Shown here: one piece after another, positions 23,719-34,857 of the stretch | Layout: each line of letters begins with the position of its first letter | How positions within the stretch are numbered: position 1 is the first letter of the stretch | Source: Diplosphaera chodatii | Taxonomy: Eukaryota; Chlorophyta; Trebouxiophyceae; Prasiolales; Stichococcaceae | Assembly: GCA_032358165.1 (NCBI GenBank) | Contig: JAALGY010000008.1 | Location: forward strand, 1,550,001 to 1,614,000 | Length of the DNA stretch: 64,000 nt | Direction of reading: 5' to 3' | Program-made: the position numbers and the translations under genes | The notes under the pieces: model-generated | What the model saw: only the letters and a program-made list of their open reading frames with translations | Databases searched by the model: none | What the model was told of the DNA's origin: nothing

Positions 23719-25815
23719 TCAATTGGTGAACCTCCGGCTCCTGAATGCGTACCAATTCTGCCTGCAAAATTGGCAAATTCTCAGGTCAGACTTTGTGGGC
23801 GGTGCTTCTTGCGGGTGCATGCACACTTGCGCTACACAATCAGCATGAAGTCGATCCAAACTAAAATTGCATGGCCGCGCCTCATCCGCTTGTACTGCAT
23901 CTTTGTGAACTGCAAATGAAAACACGCGTTCAAAGCAGTCACAGCTCAGAGCACATACATCAGGCCAAGGAAAATGTTTATAGCTAGTGCACGGAGCACT
24001 GCATCGATTCACAGTTGCAGCCAGAGACGGAGTCGTGGAGGTGCGGCGCACCCGCGTCATGCACTGATCCGGGCTGTAGTTCATGGGGTTGTGGATGGGG
24101 TCCTGACCCCACACGTGGGGGCAGGAGTTCTTGGGCTTGCAGTCATAGGAAGCCTGCAAAAAGGCTTCCCTAGTGAGCTACACAACAGAAGTTGCGCAGC
24201 TACGCTGACCGCCACATGCTCATGCGTATGCCCACAAACGCGGATGCCAGTGGGCACTGCCCACCTCTGCGGAGTATGGTGTGTCGCCGATCTTGTCCCC
24301 GCCATCGGCGACATTGCACCCACCATCGAACGTGTGCAGCAGGCCCAGCCAGTGCCCTGTACATACAAAACGGCACCGAATGTTGGCATACGAGAGTGTG
24401 CCGCCCTCATGGTACCTGCTGGTGATGCAAGGCACGTACAAAGAGACTTGGCATGGTTGATCGACTGGCCGCAGTGGCGAAAGCAGGCCCCTTGCCTGCT
24501 TCGTGCACCAGCGTCATGCCCAGGTTCATGCCGTACTGGCTGCCGCCGGGCAGCGTGTCGAACAGGATCGTGGAGCCGTCCAGCTGCGGGGAGTCCTGCA
24601 TCGGCAGACGGAACGCGCCCCTCAAAGGCCAGCGCTTCTCATACTGTGAGCACGACTGAATACATGCAGATGCCGAGTCAGACACCGTGTTTCTGTCAAT
24701 GCACCGTGATTTTTGCGCATGCAGGCACCTTGGCAAACATGGGGAGCTTCGTAAAGCCGGCGATGGCTTCGCCGCCCGAGCCGCGCGGCGCGGCGCTGTA
24801 CACATTGAAGTCCTTCATGCTGCCGCGGTGCAGCTTGGCCTTCATCGCCGCCTCCGTGGCGCTGCCCTGCTGCACGTTGAACCAGTCCGCGTTCGTCGTG
24901 TAGTCCACCTTTCGGAGCTGCAGAGAAAGGACAGCGAGACGATCTTGAACGGTGCTCAGGTAAGCGTCCAAGCCGCACAGAGCATCTGGAGGATGCTGGG
25001 GTTCACCTCAAGTGCCTGTAGAACTTGCATATAGGAGCGACCACTCAAGCTGACTGTCATGCACGACGCAACAAGAGTCGCTTGAACTCACGCTGAACTT
25101 GATGTTGGAGGGCGCAAACTTCTGGTTCAGCACCGCCATCTGCTTGTTGATGGCTGCGCGTGGGATGTTGCCCTGGCTGAAGGCGCTGCCCTCCCGCAGC
25201 ACATGCCAGTACACCCTGACGGTCTTCACCTGCGGGCCCCACTCGTTGGCCAGCAGCCGGGTGGCGTCGCCGGAGCCTGCATGGGGCATCTGCAGGCTGA
25301 CGGAGACTGCCATGTGTGCAAGTGCCACATCTGCGGCTGAGTGGCACAATTGCCACATGCGTCGCACTGCAACACTGCTGCAGTGACAGCAAGGTTGCAT
25401 AGGGTGCACAGGTGGTGATTGATGATCGTCCACATGGGGTTAACACAGCGAGGGGTGGTATCTACTGCGGGGCCGCACCGTTGCGTGCGGCATCCTCATC
25501 GTCTGCAAACTTGCCAGCGGCGTCCAGAACGGGCTGCACCGCTGCCAGCTCCTTGTCCGTCGGCGCGTGCGTGCCGCACTTTTTGCTGTAGCGGTGCTGC
25601 TTGAGCGGCGTGCCCTTGACGCCGAGCGTGGCGCCGCCGGCGACCGGCTGCGTCGCCTGGGCGGCGCTGACTACGAGATCGATTGCGCCCTGCACTTTGG
25701 CCGCCTGACCCTTCACCGCCGCGATGATGTCGCTGGTCTGGCTGGCTGTCGCCGTCCCCGACAGGCTCACAGCTAGCAGTACGAGCGCCGCGAGGGCGGG
25801 GTGCCTGCCCACCAT
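23719..25815 (-). CDS. Secreted M43 (pappalysin/cytophagalysin-like) zinc metallopeptidase
   Basis: The start MVGRHPALAALVLLAVSL, then SGTATA, is a good signal peptide, followed by a propeptide-like region. The catalytic domain begins VKTVRVYWHVLREGSA and continues INKQMAVLNQKFAPSNIKFS and DWFNVQQGSATEAAMKAKLH. The zinc site HEAGHWLGLLHTF matches HExxHxxGxxH and is split by an intron after HEAG. The Met-turn is PMNYSPDQCM. A 29-nt exon (23881-23909; FTKMQYKRM) and a 43-nt last exon (23719-23761; QNWYAFRSRR) complete the domain. Two introns, starting at 24495 and 23880, need GC donors; the first has the ideal AG/GCAAG context. The product is expected outside the cell or in the secretory path. 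M43 enzymes are common in bacteria and fungi, so transfer is possible, but the many introns show long residence. Confidence 0.88.
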
Positions 25816-27386
25816 GGTGCTTGTTGGCACTTTCTGACCGTCTGCCAAGGTCCAACCCGCCCCACGCAACCCCCAGCGACTCTACCGGCTCGGATCGGCG
25901 CCTGCCGCCTGCATGATCAGCACGGGACGGCGCGTCAAGCGCTTGTGACCCCTTTACATACAGAATGTTGCCCCCGTCGAGTACTTCAGGTTCAAGACGC
26001 TCCGCCGAGACGCGCCGGCCGTCGGCTGAAGCCGTCAAACGGGCTGCCAGAGGAGGTGTGGTGCGGCTGCAGAGCTACGGGCGGCTGGTTGCTGACCATC
26101 TGACTGCTCCAGTGCGACGCTGCCGAGCGGCTGTGATACTCAGCCAGACCAGGTGTCGGCCCGGTACACAATGCAGGTGCAGGCCATAAAGAGCGGGACG
26201 CACGGGCGCAGCGCGTCCACAGGAGGTGAAGAGAGTCGTCAGCTACCCTTCAATGCGTTTGCTGCCCGCTGTGGCGTCGTGAGCCCGTCAAGCGAGGCGC
26301 AGGCTTGCTTCCCGAAGATCGCCGGACCAGCAACACTGCCGTGCGTTTGGCCCACCAGCGCAGTGTACGAACCTCGGGAGCCACATTTGTTGTCTAGGAT
26401 CATGTCCGCATGTGTACGAGCCCGCCGGGCGGCCCCAGGTGCTGAAGCATCATTGTCAGTCAGCATGGCGGCACCGACGTTCTGACCCCCCGAGCCACGA
26501 CGTGTTGTAACACGCTGATCAGCGATACGCAGGAAACCAGAGGGCGTTTCAGCACGCAGCACCACATACGGGAGTGTGAATAAGGTGATGAGACGGCCGA
26601 CGGGTCCTGCACCTCAACCCGCTGTCACACCCAGGGCGTCATGCTGCGGATACCGCAAACCTCCGATGGCTGTGACAACTTCGACGGCCTCCTGTTGGCA
26701 GCGTCAAGGCACTGAAGCGGACGGGAGTTGCACCCTTGCACATTGGAGACGGACCCCACCTTATTCAGCGTGCACGGCTGTTGGTCGGACTGCCGTGTGT
26801 CGATGGAGAAAAGGCGAGTCTGACCCGGCCCGGCTGATCGAAGCGGGACGGCGAAGGGAGCGGGCGCCGCGGTGTTGCGGACGTCGTACCCGGTGAAAAA
26901 GACGGCTGCGGCGCGGAAGCCTGCGGGTGGGTGTCTGCGGACAGTGCAGCGATTGACCTGCAGTGAAATAACTGGGATTGCACAGAACGTAGGGTTTTGT
27001 CCCTACCAAAAGCTTGCGGGTTCCCTCAGCAGGTGCAGCTTGGGGCAACCAAAGGGGAACAGCATTGTTATTTCACCACACACACACCAGTACTTGAAAT
27101 GTCATCGTGTAACTAATAGCGCACATCAGCACACTGTGTTCGGATGATCGGAGTACTACCCTATACTTCGCAACTCTCCCAGACATGCAGTAAGTTTACC
27201 ATGCGTGCTCGCCCTCAGCGGATGATTTGTGCTCAAACCGGGTTGCAGCTCCTGGATTCGGTGCAAACACACCTTCGCTGAATCGCAGGTCTCCGAGGCA
27301 GAGTACCGGACGGCAATCTGCAGACACATCGGAACCGTTACGGGACAAGCTTCCATCACTTGAGCACCTCTGCCTGTGGGGATCCA
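25816..27386. other. Gene-free stretch between the M43 peptidase and the small membrane protein
   Basis: About 1.57 kb, the longest stretch here without a recognised gene. Short open frames on both strands show no domain and no consistent splicing. It must contain two divergent promoters. An inverted repeat enclosing a small hairpin lies at 26963-27076. Confidence 0.5.
26963..27076. repeat. 10-bp inverted repeat flanking a nested 6-bp hairpin
   Basis: GTGAAATAAC (26963-26972) and its reverse complement (27067-27076) bracket 94 nt. Inside is GTAGGG-TTTTGT-CCCTAC (26989-27006). The whole could fold as a small structured RNA or be a short terminal-inverted-repeat relic. Confidence 0.5.
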
Positions 27387-27781
27387 ATGCCAGGGCTGTG
27401 GCGCACGCGGGTGGCCAGCTTCTTCGCGGGTTCAGGCCTGACCGCACTGCTTGCCTTTGGCATCCTCCGACAGGACCTGCAGCGGCAGTTCGGCAGCCTG
27501 GGGGAGCAGGTGCGCAGCTGCAGGCGCAACACTGATGCAGCACCTTTGCTGGTGTGATGATCCCAGTGATTCTGTCATTTGAACTCAGATCACTTGCGAG
27601 TAGTCCGCTGTGAGTTATGTCAGCAGATCGGCCGACCAGCACAAGCGCAAACGCTGACGGTGCCGCATTCCGGGTGCGTGAGCAGGTGCACAGCAGCCAG
27701 GGGTCAGCCTCCGGCCTGGAGCAGCGCGTCGCTCGCCTGGAGGCCGCGCTGTCAGAGCAGCACCCCGCGCAGCAGCACTGA
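27387..27781 (+). CDS. Small single-pass membrane protein with C-terminal coiled coil (72 aa)
   Basis: Two exons, 27387-27509 and 27686-27781 (123 + 96 nt), are joined in phase 0. Residues 6-26 (RTRVASFFAGSGLTALLAFG) form a probable membrane helix. The rest (ILRQDLQRQFGSLGEQ, then GLEQRVARLEAALSEQ) has heptad-like spacing expected of a coiled coil. I chose ATG 27387 because the upstream frame has no other ATG. It resembles small unnamed membrane/coiled-coil proteins of plants, but I do not recognise a named family. The stop codon lies 85 bp before the start of the next gene. It might instead be an upstream part of that gene, but the in-frame TGA and lack of a donor argue against this. Confidence 0.6.
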
Positions 27782-27866
27782 CCGTGCCGGCGCGCCAACT
27801 GATTGGGGCTCCATGTAGAGTTGCAACCGGGGCTGGAGTGGCGGCGCTGCACCTGCAGCGGAGTTG

Positions 27867-30459
27867 ATGCCATTGGCGCCGCCCGTCAGCCGACCCGGAC
27901 ACGCAGCTCGGCCCCCTGACGAACGCGTCAGCAGCAAGCAGCGCCCGCCCGCGACCACTGCCAGCACTGAACTGAGCCGCCGCGGGCTGTTCATTGCATC
28001 ATTGATCGCAGGCCTGCTGCTGATCGCAAGCACCGCTGGGCTGTACAAAGTGCGACGGCGTCTGCGCGCGAAGCCCAAGCAGCTCGTCGTTTACACAGCA
28101 GCAGGTGGACTGCTGGCATACACTGCTCTGTTGCCCGTCAAGACCCGTTGTCAACAAGTGGAAATTTGCCGCAATAGGCAAATGTCATGCACAGGGGGCA
28201 CCGCGCTCAACTGCACAGCATCGCGAGGCGCAGTAGGTCGGGTATGCCTGGCGGCACACCTGCAGCACACCGCTGCAGCCACCAACGCCACGCGTACAGC
28301 AACAGGTGCCAAACTCACTGCTCTGACACGAGCCACAGCACATGGAATGCAGGCATGTGCACATGAGCTAGCAATGACATGTGTAGATTTGGATGCAGGC
28401 AAGGCTGGGGCTCTGACAGCTCGCATGCTGGGCGTCACTGCCCGGCTGCCGGATCCAGTGGCTGTGACCTTTTACAATGACCCAGTGCGGCTGGTGGGTG
28501 ACACGAGCCTGGGCAGCAGTGGTGACCAGAGCTGTCCAGACATCACGCCTGCGGATGCCGCTCCCACAGTCTTTGCGGCCCGCGACAACCCCTCGCTGTA
28601 CCACCTGCTGAGGTGCCGGCCGATCTTCCCAGTGACATCCTGCGTTTCCACAAGGCCCCCTAGTTGCCGGGGAGGGGCGGCAGATTGCAGCTTGCGCTTA
28701 TAGCCTCAAGCTGACCCTCACATTTGACAGCGCAGGGTGCAGCTCCTGCCCATTTTCCTGGCGCTTGCCAGCTTTGGGCTGCAGGACGGCGCCTTCCAGC
28801 TCGTGCTGACTGACGGCCGACCACGAGACTGGTACACCGGCTTCCGTAGCGACTCTTTGTGGCTGTTGTATCTTCGCATTGTTCATGCTGGTTCTGCATT
28901 ATTGCAATCGGGCGATGGTGCTGGTCTCGGCCAGACGTGCTCAATCCAACAGCTTATCTATCATGGCAGGGCGTCGTACGTGTTAGACGAGGCTGGCGGG
29001 CACCCCGCGCAGCTGCTGCAGCACCTGCCGCCGTGCTTCAGCTTGCGGCGCGCTGTGCTGGGCGTGCGCTATGACAGTTTCCGCATCTCGGGTCAGCTGG
29101 AGATGAGGCATCTGTTGGGGCATCCCTCCTCTGCAACATGCAACAATTGCTGATGCAGTCTCAGGCTGGGGTCACTAAACTGACAAGGTGCTCCGGCTCT
29201 GCAGCGCACAAGGCGGCGTCTGCAGCTGATACAACGAGCGCGCGGCCGCAGCTGGTGGCCTTTGCTGCCTGGCTGCTGCGCCGCTTCGGGGCCAGGCACG
29301 CTGCCAGGCCTGAGCTCTTGGGAATCGGATCACCTGGAGGCGCATCAGTGACAGCTGCATCGAAGGCCGCCGCAACAGCACCTGGCCCGGAGGCTGCAGC
29401 CAGCCTGTCCGAGCCTGCCGCATCCGCCAAGGCGGCGTTTGAAGAGCCAAAAGACGGCACCGCCTGCGAGCGTGTGCGGGCCTCGCCGGCGTCGCCGCCG
29501 TTCACCATCGTGCTGCGCACCGGCAAGCGCAACGGCAACGTGAGACAAGTGAAGGTTTACCGCGTGTTACGCATGTATGGGGCCAATGCCACCAGCTTCA
29601 AGAGCACAGCTGGCTGGTCCGCAATGCTGACATGCTGTTGCAGGGCCGGCGGCTCACAGGGGTGGAGCACCTGACACGCGCGGCGGAGGCGTGCGGTTTT
29701 GCGGTGACGCAGCTGGACATGGCCGCGCTGCCCTTTGCACAGCAGCTGCAGGTCGGGCGCCACTGCGCGCGGTGCTGCAATCCGTGCTGCCTGAAATATG
29801 CGCATGGGGAGGTCCCTGCATGCATGTGGGCTTTCGCATCCCTGCAAGGGCAAGTGTACCGCTCGTGCTGACTTCGACGCTTGCAACCTGCACAGGCTGT
29901 CGCAAACAGCAGCGTCCTTGCCGGCGTGCACGGCGCGGCGATGACGCTGCTGCTAGCCCTGCCGCCGTGGGGCGTGTCCGTGGAGCTGCTGCCCTACAAG
30001 TTTGACGAGGCGGCGATGTACTACCATGTGCACGGGAACTGGGCGGCCGCGGCGGCGCGCACCCACCTCGTATGGCACAACACCAACCCCTGGCACGCAT
30101 CCGCAGGTGCGGCATCCTGCACGCACCACAGGCACAAACGATCGATCATCGTGCATCTGAGAGCGCACACTGTCACGGTACGCAAGTGCAGTGCCGACCG
30201 TGACTGTTCTTCACGTGGCATCGCGTCAGGCGTGGCGCGCGTGGACGACTACAAGAACCACGATGTGCGCATGGTGCCTGGTGAGGCGGAGCGCATCGTT
30301 GCAGCTGCAGCCGCGGCGCTGGTGGTGCCGCCGCAGCAGCGCAGCTTCGACACGCCAGTGGTTTTGAATGACGCAGTGCGCCGCTGCAGCTACCAGCATG
30401 TCATGGGCAATCTGCAGGACGATTGTGCGGTGCTAGCTCGTGATGGTCGGACACGATGA
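27867..30459 (+). CDS. GT61/DUF563-like glycosyltransferase, type II membrane protein
   Basis: The start MPLAPPVSRPGHAARPP is followed by a basic region and a single hydrophobic segment (RRGLFIASLIAGLLLIAS), the anchor of a Golgi/ER type II enzyme. Later exons give VFAARDNPSLYHLL, LVLTDGRPRDWYTGF, VLGVRYDSFRIS, FTIVLRTGKRNGNVRQ, LTRAAEACGFAVTQLDMAA and AVANSSVLAGVHGAAMTLL, then LPPWGVSVELLPYKF. In GT61 enzymes the GVHGAALT...PP....E.. block is the most conserved and binds the nucleotide sugar. GT61 members transfer GlcNAc or xylose to glycans; the specificity here cannot be read. An Ala-rich insert (29210-29460) interrupts the domain. The C-terminal exon (about 30230-30459) is open to a TGA. 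The early exon joins (28050-28430) are uncertain. Confidence 0.78.
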
Positions 30460-30907
30460 CCCTGGAACACCCGCATCAACACAATACGCGGTCCCCGCAG
30501 CTGCCAACAAGGTCCAACGTGCAGTCATACATTCACGTTTGCATCGCAACCTCCCACGCAGCACATGCTGCAGATGTACAGAAGCACTAGGCTGACTCCT
30601 GAGTCCTGATTGCACTCGGTGCTGACGATGCTAGGGTTTTGCCATAATTGGGATATGAGCGCATGTCAGCCAGCCTAAAACGCCGTAGATGCCACAGTCG
30701 ATGCACACTTCCCCCTTTAGGAGGTCCAGTGACGCAGGTGCTGCTGCTTCGAGGGCGTGCCGTGGCCACGAGCGGCAGATTGGGTGCTTGCCCTAGGCTT
30801 GGCTGCTGTTCGGGAACCATTTGCTGGCAGTGGCACGACGGCAACACGCCTTGCGCCTGCCAGGGCGCTGGGCGATCACCAGAGAGCGTTCAGCGGGCTA
30901 GCCTGGC
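30460..30907. other. Short intergenic region before the carrier gene
   Basis: About 450 bp between two same-strand genes. No exon recognised. It should contain the GT61 3' UTR and the carrier promoter. Confidence 0.45.
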
Positions 30908-33900
30908 ATGAGCGCTGCGCCCGCGGAGGCCACTGAAAGCCGAGCCGAGCTGCCTCCGGAACAGGCCAAGAGACTAGATCGCACGCTGTCATGGCCGTCC
31001 ATCGTCAAATCGCTGCTGGCAGGCGGCATCGCAGGCGGAGTGTGAGTGGCTCACCCGCTCCAGGACTCCCTTTCTTGCCTATCCACTGAAATGACAGCAG
31101 CGCCCACGCAGCAGATGGGCAGCCATTTGGGTGTGTGAGCTGGCCGTGGGGGCGGCTGGTGGCGCGGCTTTGCTCACACACATGAACATGGTGTTTATCA
31201 TGGATGTTTGCCCGCTGCAGCATGTCGTGCCAAGGGACACACTCCTGGCAGCGTGCATGACCAGTGACCTGCCATGCAGCTGGCCTGCAAAACGGCTGTG
31301 CATCAGCATCCGGGACAGTGCAGCATCCCTCGCATCGAACGTCCTTCGGTTTTCAGCGAGCTGGTGCAGAGCACCTAGAAAGCGGCCTGGTTCCACTGCG
31401 TCGCAGGTCTCGCACAGCTGTGGCGCCTCTCGAGCGGCTGAAGATTCTGATGCAAATCCAGGGCAACCAGAAGGTAAGCGGGCTATACATTGCAGGATGC
31501 ACTCTGCTTTGTCCCAATGCTGCTGCGTTGCGATGGGGCCCCTAGCTGTGCGGACTCAGGGCTGCCTGCAGGCAGCGTGGGACATGCCACATTCATGTGT
31601 CATGCACATGGGGCTTGAACAGCCTGGTTCATGGCCTGCTGATGCCTGCTGACCCCTGTCCTACCCTAACACGCAGACCTACAACGGCGTGTGGCAGGGG
31701 CTGAAGCACATCGCCAAAACAGAGGGGCTGTCTGGCATGATGCGAGGCAACCTCACCAACTGCATCCGCATTGTGCCCAACCAGGCGGTGGGTTGCTGTG
31801 CTGAGCAGCCTTCTGACGATGCATCGTGTGCTTACTTGCAGTCGAGCATGCACTGACTTACATCTTGCCTGCCGTAGGTGAAGTTTCTCACCTATGAGCA
31901 GCTCAGTAGGCTGGTCTCGCATGAGATGATGGAGGTAGGGGCTTGGGGATTGCTTGCTCGGCCGCATGCCATTAGCAACACGCCATATCTGCAACTTGCA
32001 TTGCACCTGCTGGTGAACCAGCTGAGTATAGCCTATGCCAGCTCGCTGGCACCTGTGCTCTGCAGAGGGGTGGTGACGGGCAGATGACGCCACTGCTGCG
32101 GCTCAGCGTCGGCGCCTGTGCTGGTATCGTCGGCATGAGCGCCACGTGAGCCACCCTTGAACTGCAAAGTTCTGTGCCGACACTGCGTTGTCTACATGTG
32201 CTGTTGCATGGCAACTTTGGCAGTAGTCCTGGAATTGCCAGCAGTATTCCCAGTGAGGCACTATGCTGCGGCTCCTGCGAGTGTTGCAGCGGGTCACAAC
32301 TCACAAATGACATTTCGGCACCTCTGTCCATTGCGCAAGCATGCAGTCTGTATCCTGTCGGGATGCTGCAGCGGGACATGATCATGTTGCACACCACAGG
32401 TATCCGCTGGACATGGTGAGAGGACGGCTCACCATCCAGGCGGGCAAGGGCGACCACTACCGCGGCATCGTGCACGCCACCAGCTCGATCATCCGGGAGG
32501 CAAGTCAGCCTTGTGTGCACTTGAAGCTGGACCACCATAAATCGATGGCAGCAGCCGCATCAAGAAGGCCAGCTTGCGTGTTGCTCGCTCCATCGCGTCT
32601 GGCCGCACTCATGCAGCTGTTCGACACATGAGCATGGCGTGGAAGGCGTGCTTGATGCCGACACTTGACTCCGTGATCACACTTGCTGAATGAAGCACCT
32701 GTCAATCTGCAGGAGGGTCTGCTTGCGCTGTGGAGGGGGTGGCTGCCCAGCGTCATTGGTGTCATCCCTTATGTGGGCCTGAACTTCGCAGTGTACGAGA
32801 CGTCAAAGGACATGATCTTGAAGCACTACGGTGCGGCGAGCACAATCAACAGCTACAATGTTGCACTGACGCATTAGCAGCAAGGCTGCAGCCCAGGGCT
32901 CCCTATCCTTGGACACGACCACAACAACCAAGCGCGGCTCTTGGTCATGCAGAGCTGACGGATGAGCGGGACTTGAGCATTGTGACGAGGCTGGGGTGCG
33001 GCGCCTTTGCCGGCACCTTTGGACAGACAGTGGCGTACCCGCTAGATGTTGTGCGGCGGCGCCTGCAGGTGAATGCTACACGACGCAACATGTGCAAGCC
33101 CAATATTGGTGCCGCACGTGCAGCAGGACGGCACTTGAATCTTTGTATGTGGCCCCGCGGAGCTCTTGCTCCACCCTAGCTCCAGCGACATGCTTGCGCA
33201 AGCCCCTCAGGAGCGAGAGGCCGCTCGTGAACAACTCCTTGTGTGCAGGAGGGCCATGAGCTGCGCCCCGCCCTCTGACGCGCTCGGCGCCGGTGCTGCG
33301 CAGGTGTCGGGGTGGGCGGGCGCGTCGCAGCTGCACGCCGGCGAGGGCGGCACCTCCATCCGGTACAAGGGCATGGTGGACTGCTTCGTGCGCACCTGGC
33401 AGGAGGAGGGCTACCGCGCCTTCTTCAAGGTGACGGCGCAGGCCTGCATCAGTTGCCGCCTGCCGGCCCCTTTGCAGCTTGCACTGTTGGGTGATGCGTA
33501 GCGACAGGAGGGCCATGCCAGGGGCCCGCCTAGCATTCCCTGGTGCCAGGAGCTGGTCGCACCGCCACATGCTGCTCGAATCTCTGCCGATTGCTGCCAG
33601 ACACCTGCAAACAGCTCGAAGGCCTCTGGTGTCCTCCAGTGCCCGCCCTAGGCAGGCCCAAGCTGGCTGTCCTGCAGAAAGCTGCCCCTCCCGTCACAGC
33701 CAGCATCAGGCTGCTGGCTTTCTTTGTGGCAAGGTCTGCGCCCCTCTAACTTGTGTCCGTGTTGTGGCCTGGTGACGAAAACGATAGCGCAATACCCGAC
33801 CTAGCCAGTGCCTCCTGCCAGCATGTGCAGCGTGCTCGCACGCACGCAATGCGGGCGGAGTGTACGTGAATGACGTCAAATCTATCCACTGAAGGCCTGC

Positions 33901-34255
33901 CCGCGAGTCAGCAACAGCACTTTGCACTGCTACATGTAAGCCTGCAGGGCGGCAGCGCTGCTGCTGGCGTGAAGTACATGGGCGCACTCTTACCCTCGTT
34001 CCTCTGCTCTGCAGGGGCTGTGGCCCAACTACATCAAGGTGGTGCCCTCCATCGCGCTGGCATTCACCACCTACGAGCTTCTGAAGGAGATGATGGGTGC
34101 GCCCTCCTCCTACTGTCACCATCCACAACCTCAGAGTCTGATGCGATCTGGAGTGTCATGGCTTGGCGACCGATGGCCAATGACAAGATATGCAGGGGCA
34201 TGATGTGATGGGATGCTGTGTTGCTGCAGGTGTGCAGCTGCGCATCAGCTCGTGA
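30908..34255 (+). CDS. ADNT1: Mitochondrial adenine nucleotide carrier (SLC25 family, ADNT1-like)
   Basis: Inner-membrane carrier with three repeats and signatures PLERLK, PLDMVR and PLDVVR. Eleven exons (30908-31041, 31407-31473, 31677-31787, 31878-31934, 32084-32145, 32400-32499, 32713-32830, 32953-33068, 33304-33429, 34015-34096, 34230-34255) total 999 nt, 332 residues. SLLAGGIAGGVSRTAVAPLE, RGNLTNCIRIVPNQAVKFLT, RGWLPSVIGVIPYVGLNFAV and LWPNYIKVVPSIALAFTTYE match plant ADNT1, which exchanges AMP/ADP with ATP; CoA or other nucleotide carriers are close relatives. The intron after 32499 begins with a perfect GC donor (GAG/GCAAGT). If the last intron is retained, the frame instead runs to TGA at 34202 with a longer, unrelated tail. 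Confidence 0.93.
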
Positions 34256-34857
34256 CTGCCAGGCAGTGGGCCCAGTTGTTGCAGGGCGCACGCTGCTTGG
34301 ATATGTGTTGCGCCATTCAGATGGGCTCAGCCTGAGACTGACGGCAGGAACGTCAGCGAACAGTCAGCTCAGCATCGCAGGCTGGCTGTGATCCACACAT
34401 GCACCTCGAACCTTGCGGCTAATGCTATCAGACACCTGAGCAGGCAATGGCCTGCATGCCTGATCATACAGCAAGGCAGACTGTGTTTCTTCAGCCATTG
34501 ATGTGTGCTCAAGGGTATGCGGCAGTTTTCATGCCTGACGAATGGTGCGCAGGCAGTGCTTCTCCTCTTGTGCAACGCTGCTGCACGTGAGCCAAAACTA
34601 TAACGTTGCACGGCAGGCGATGCGAGGCACTAGTCTGCAATAGTCTGCAGGCCTTGCGGTGGTGGCTCTGTCCAACCACTTCACTACGTCCATTTCCAAA
34701 ATATTGACCGATGCCGTCTGCCTGAACTGCTGTGAAGAAGCACCACCAAACTACATATTGGTGGAGCCTTGCCCGACATATTGCAAACGAAATGGTCATG
34801 AGAACAAGCTGCACACAACAATCGCAGCGACTGAAAGTGAGATGTAAACCACAGGCA
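34256..34857. other. Convergent intergenic region
   Basis: About 600 bp between two 3' ends. TGTAA on the + strand at 34843-34847 may end the carrier transcript. No exon recognised. Confidence 0.45.

Noticed and set aside
25496..26038. 180-codon Arg/Gly-rich open frame on the - strand
   Set aside because: Overlaps the peptidase signal-peptide exon in another frame; no motif and no splice support.
31788..31877. Short introns as evidence for a fungal or protist genome
   Set aside because: Plastid-targeted FKBP16-3, plant-type HAC, CDPK and TGTAA signals fit a green alga better.
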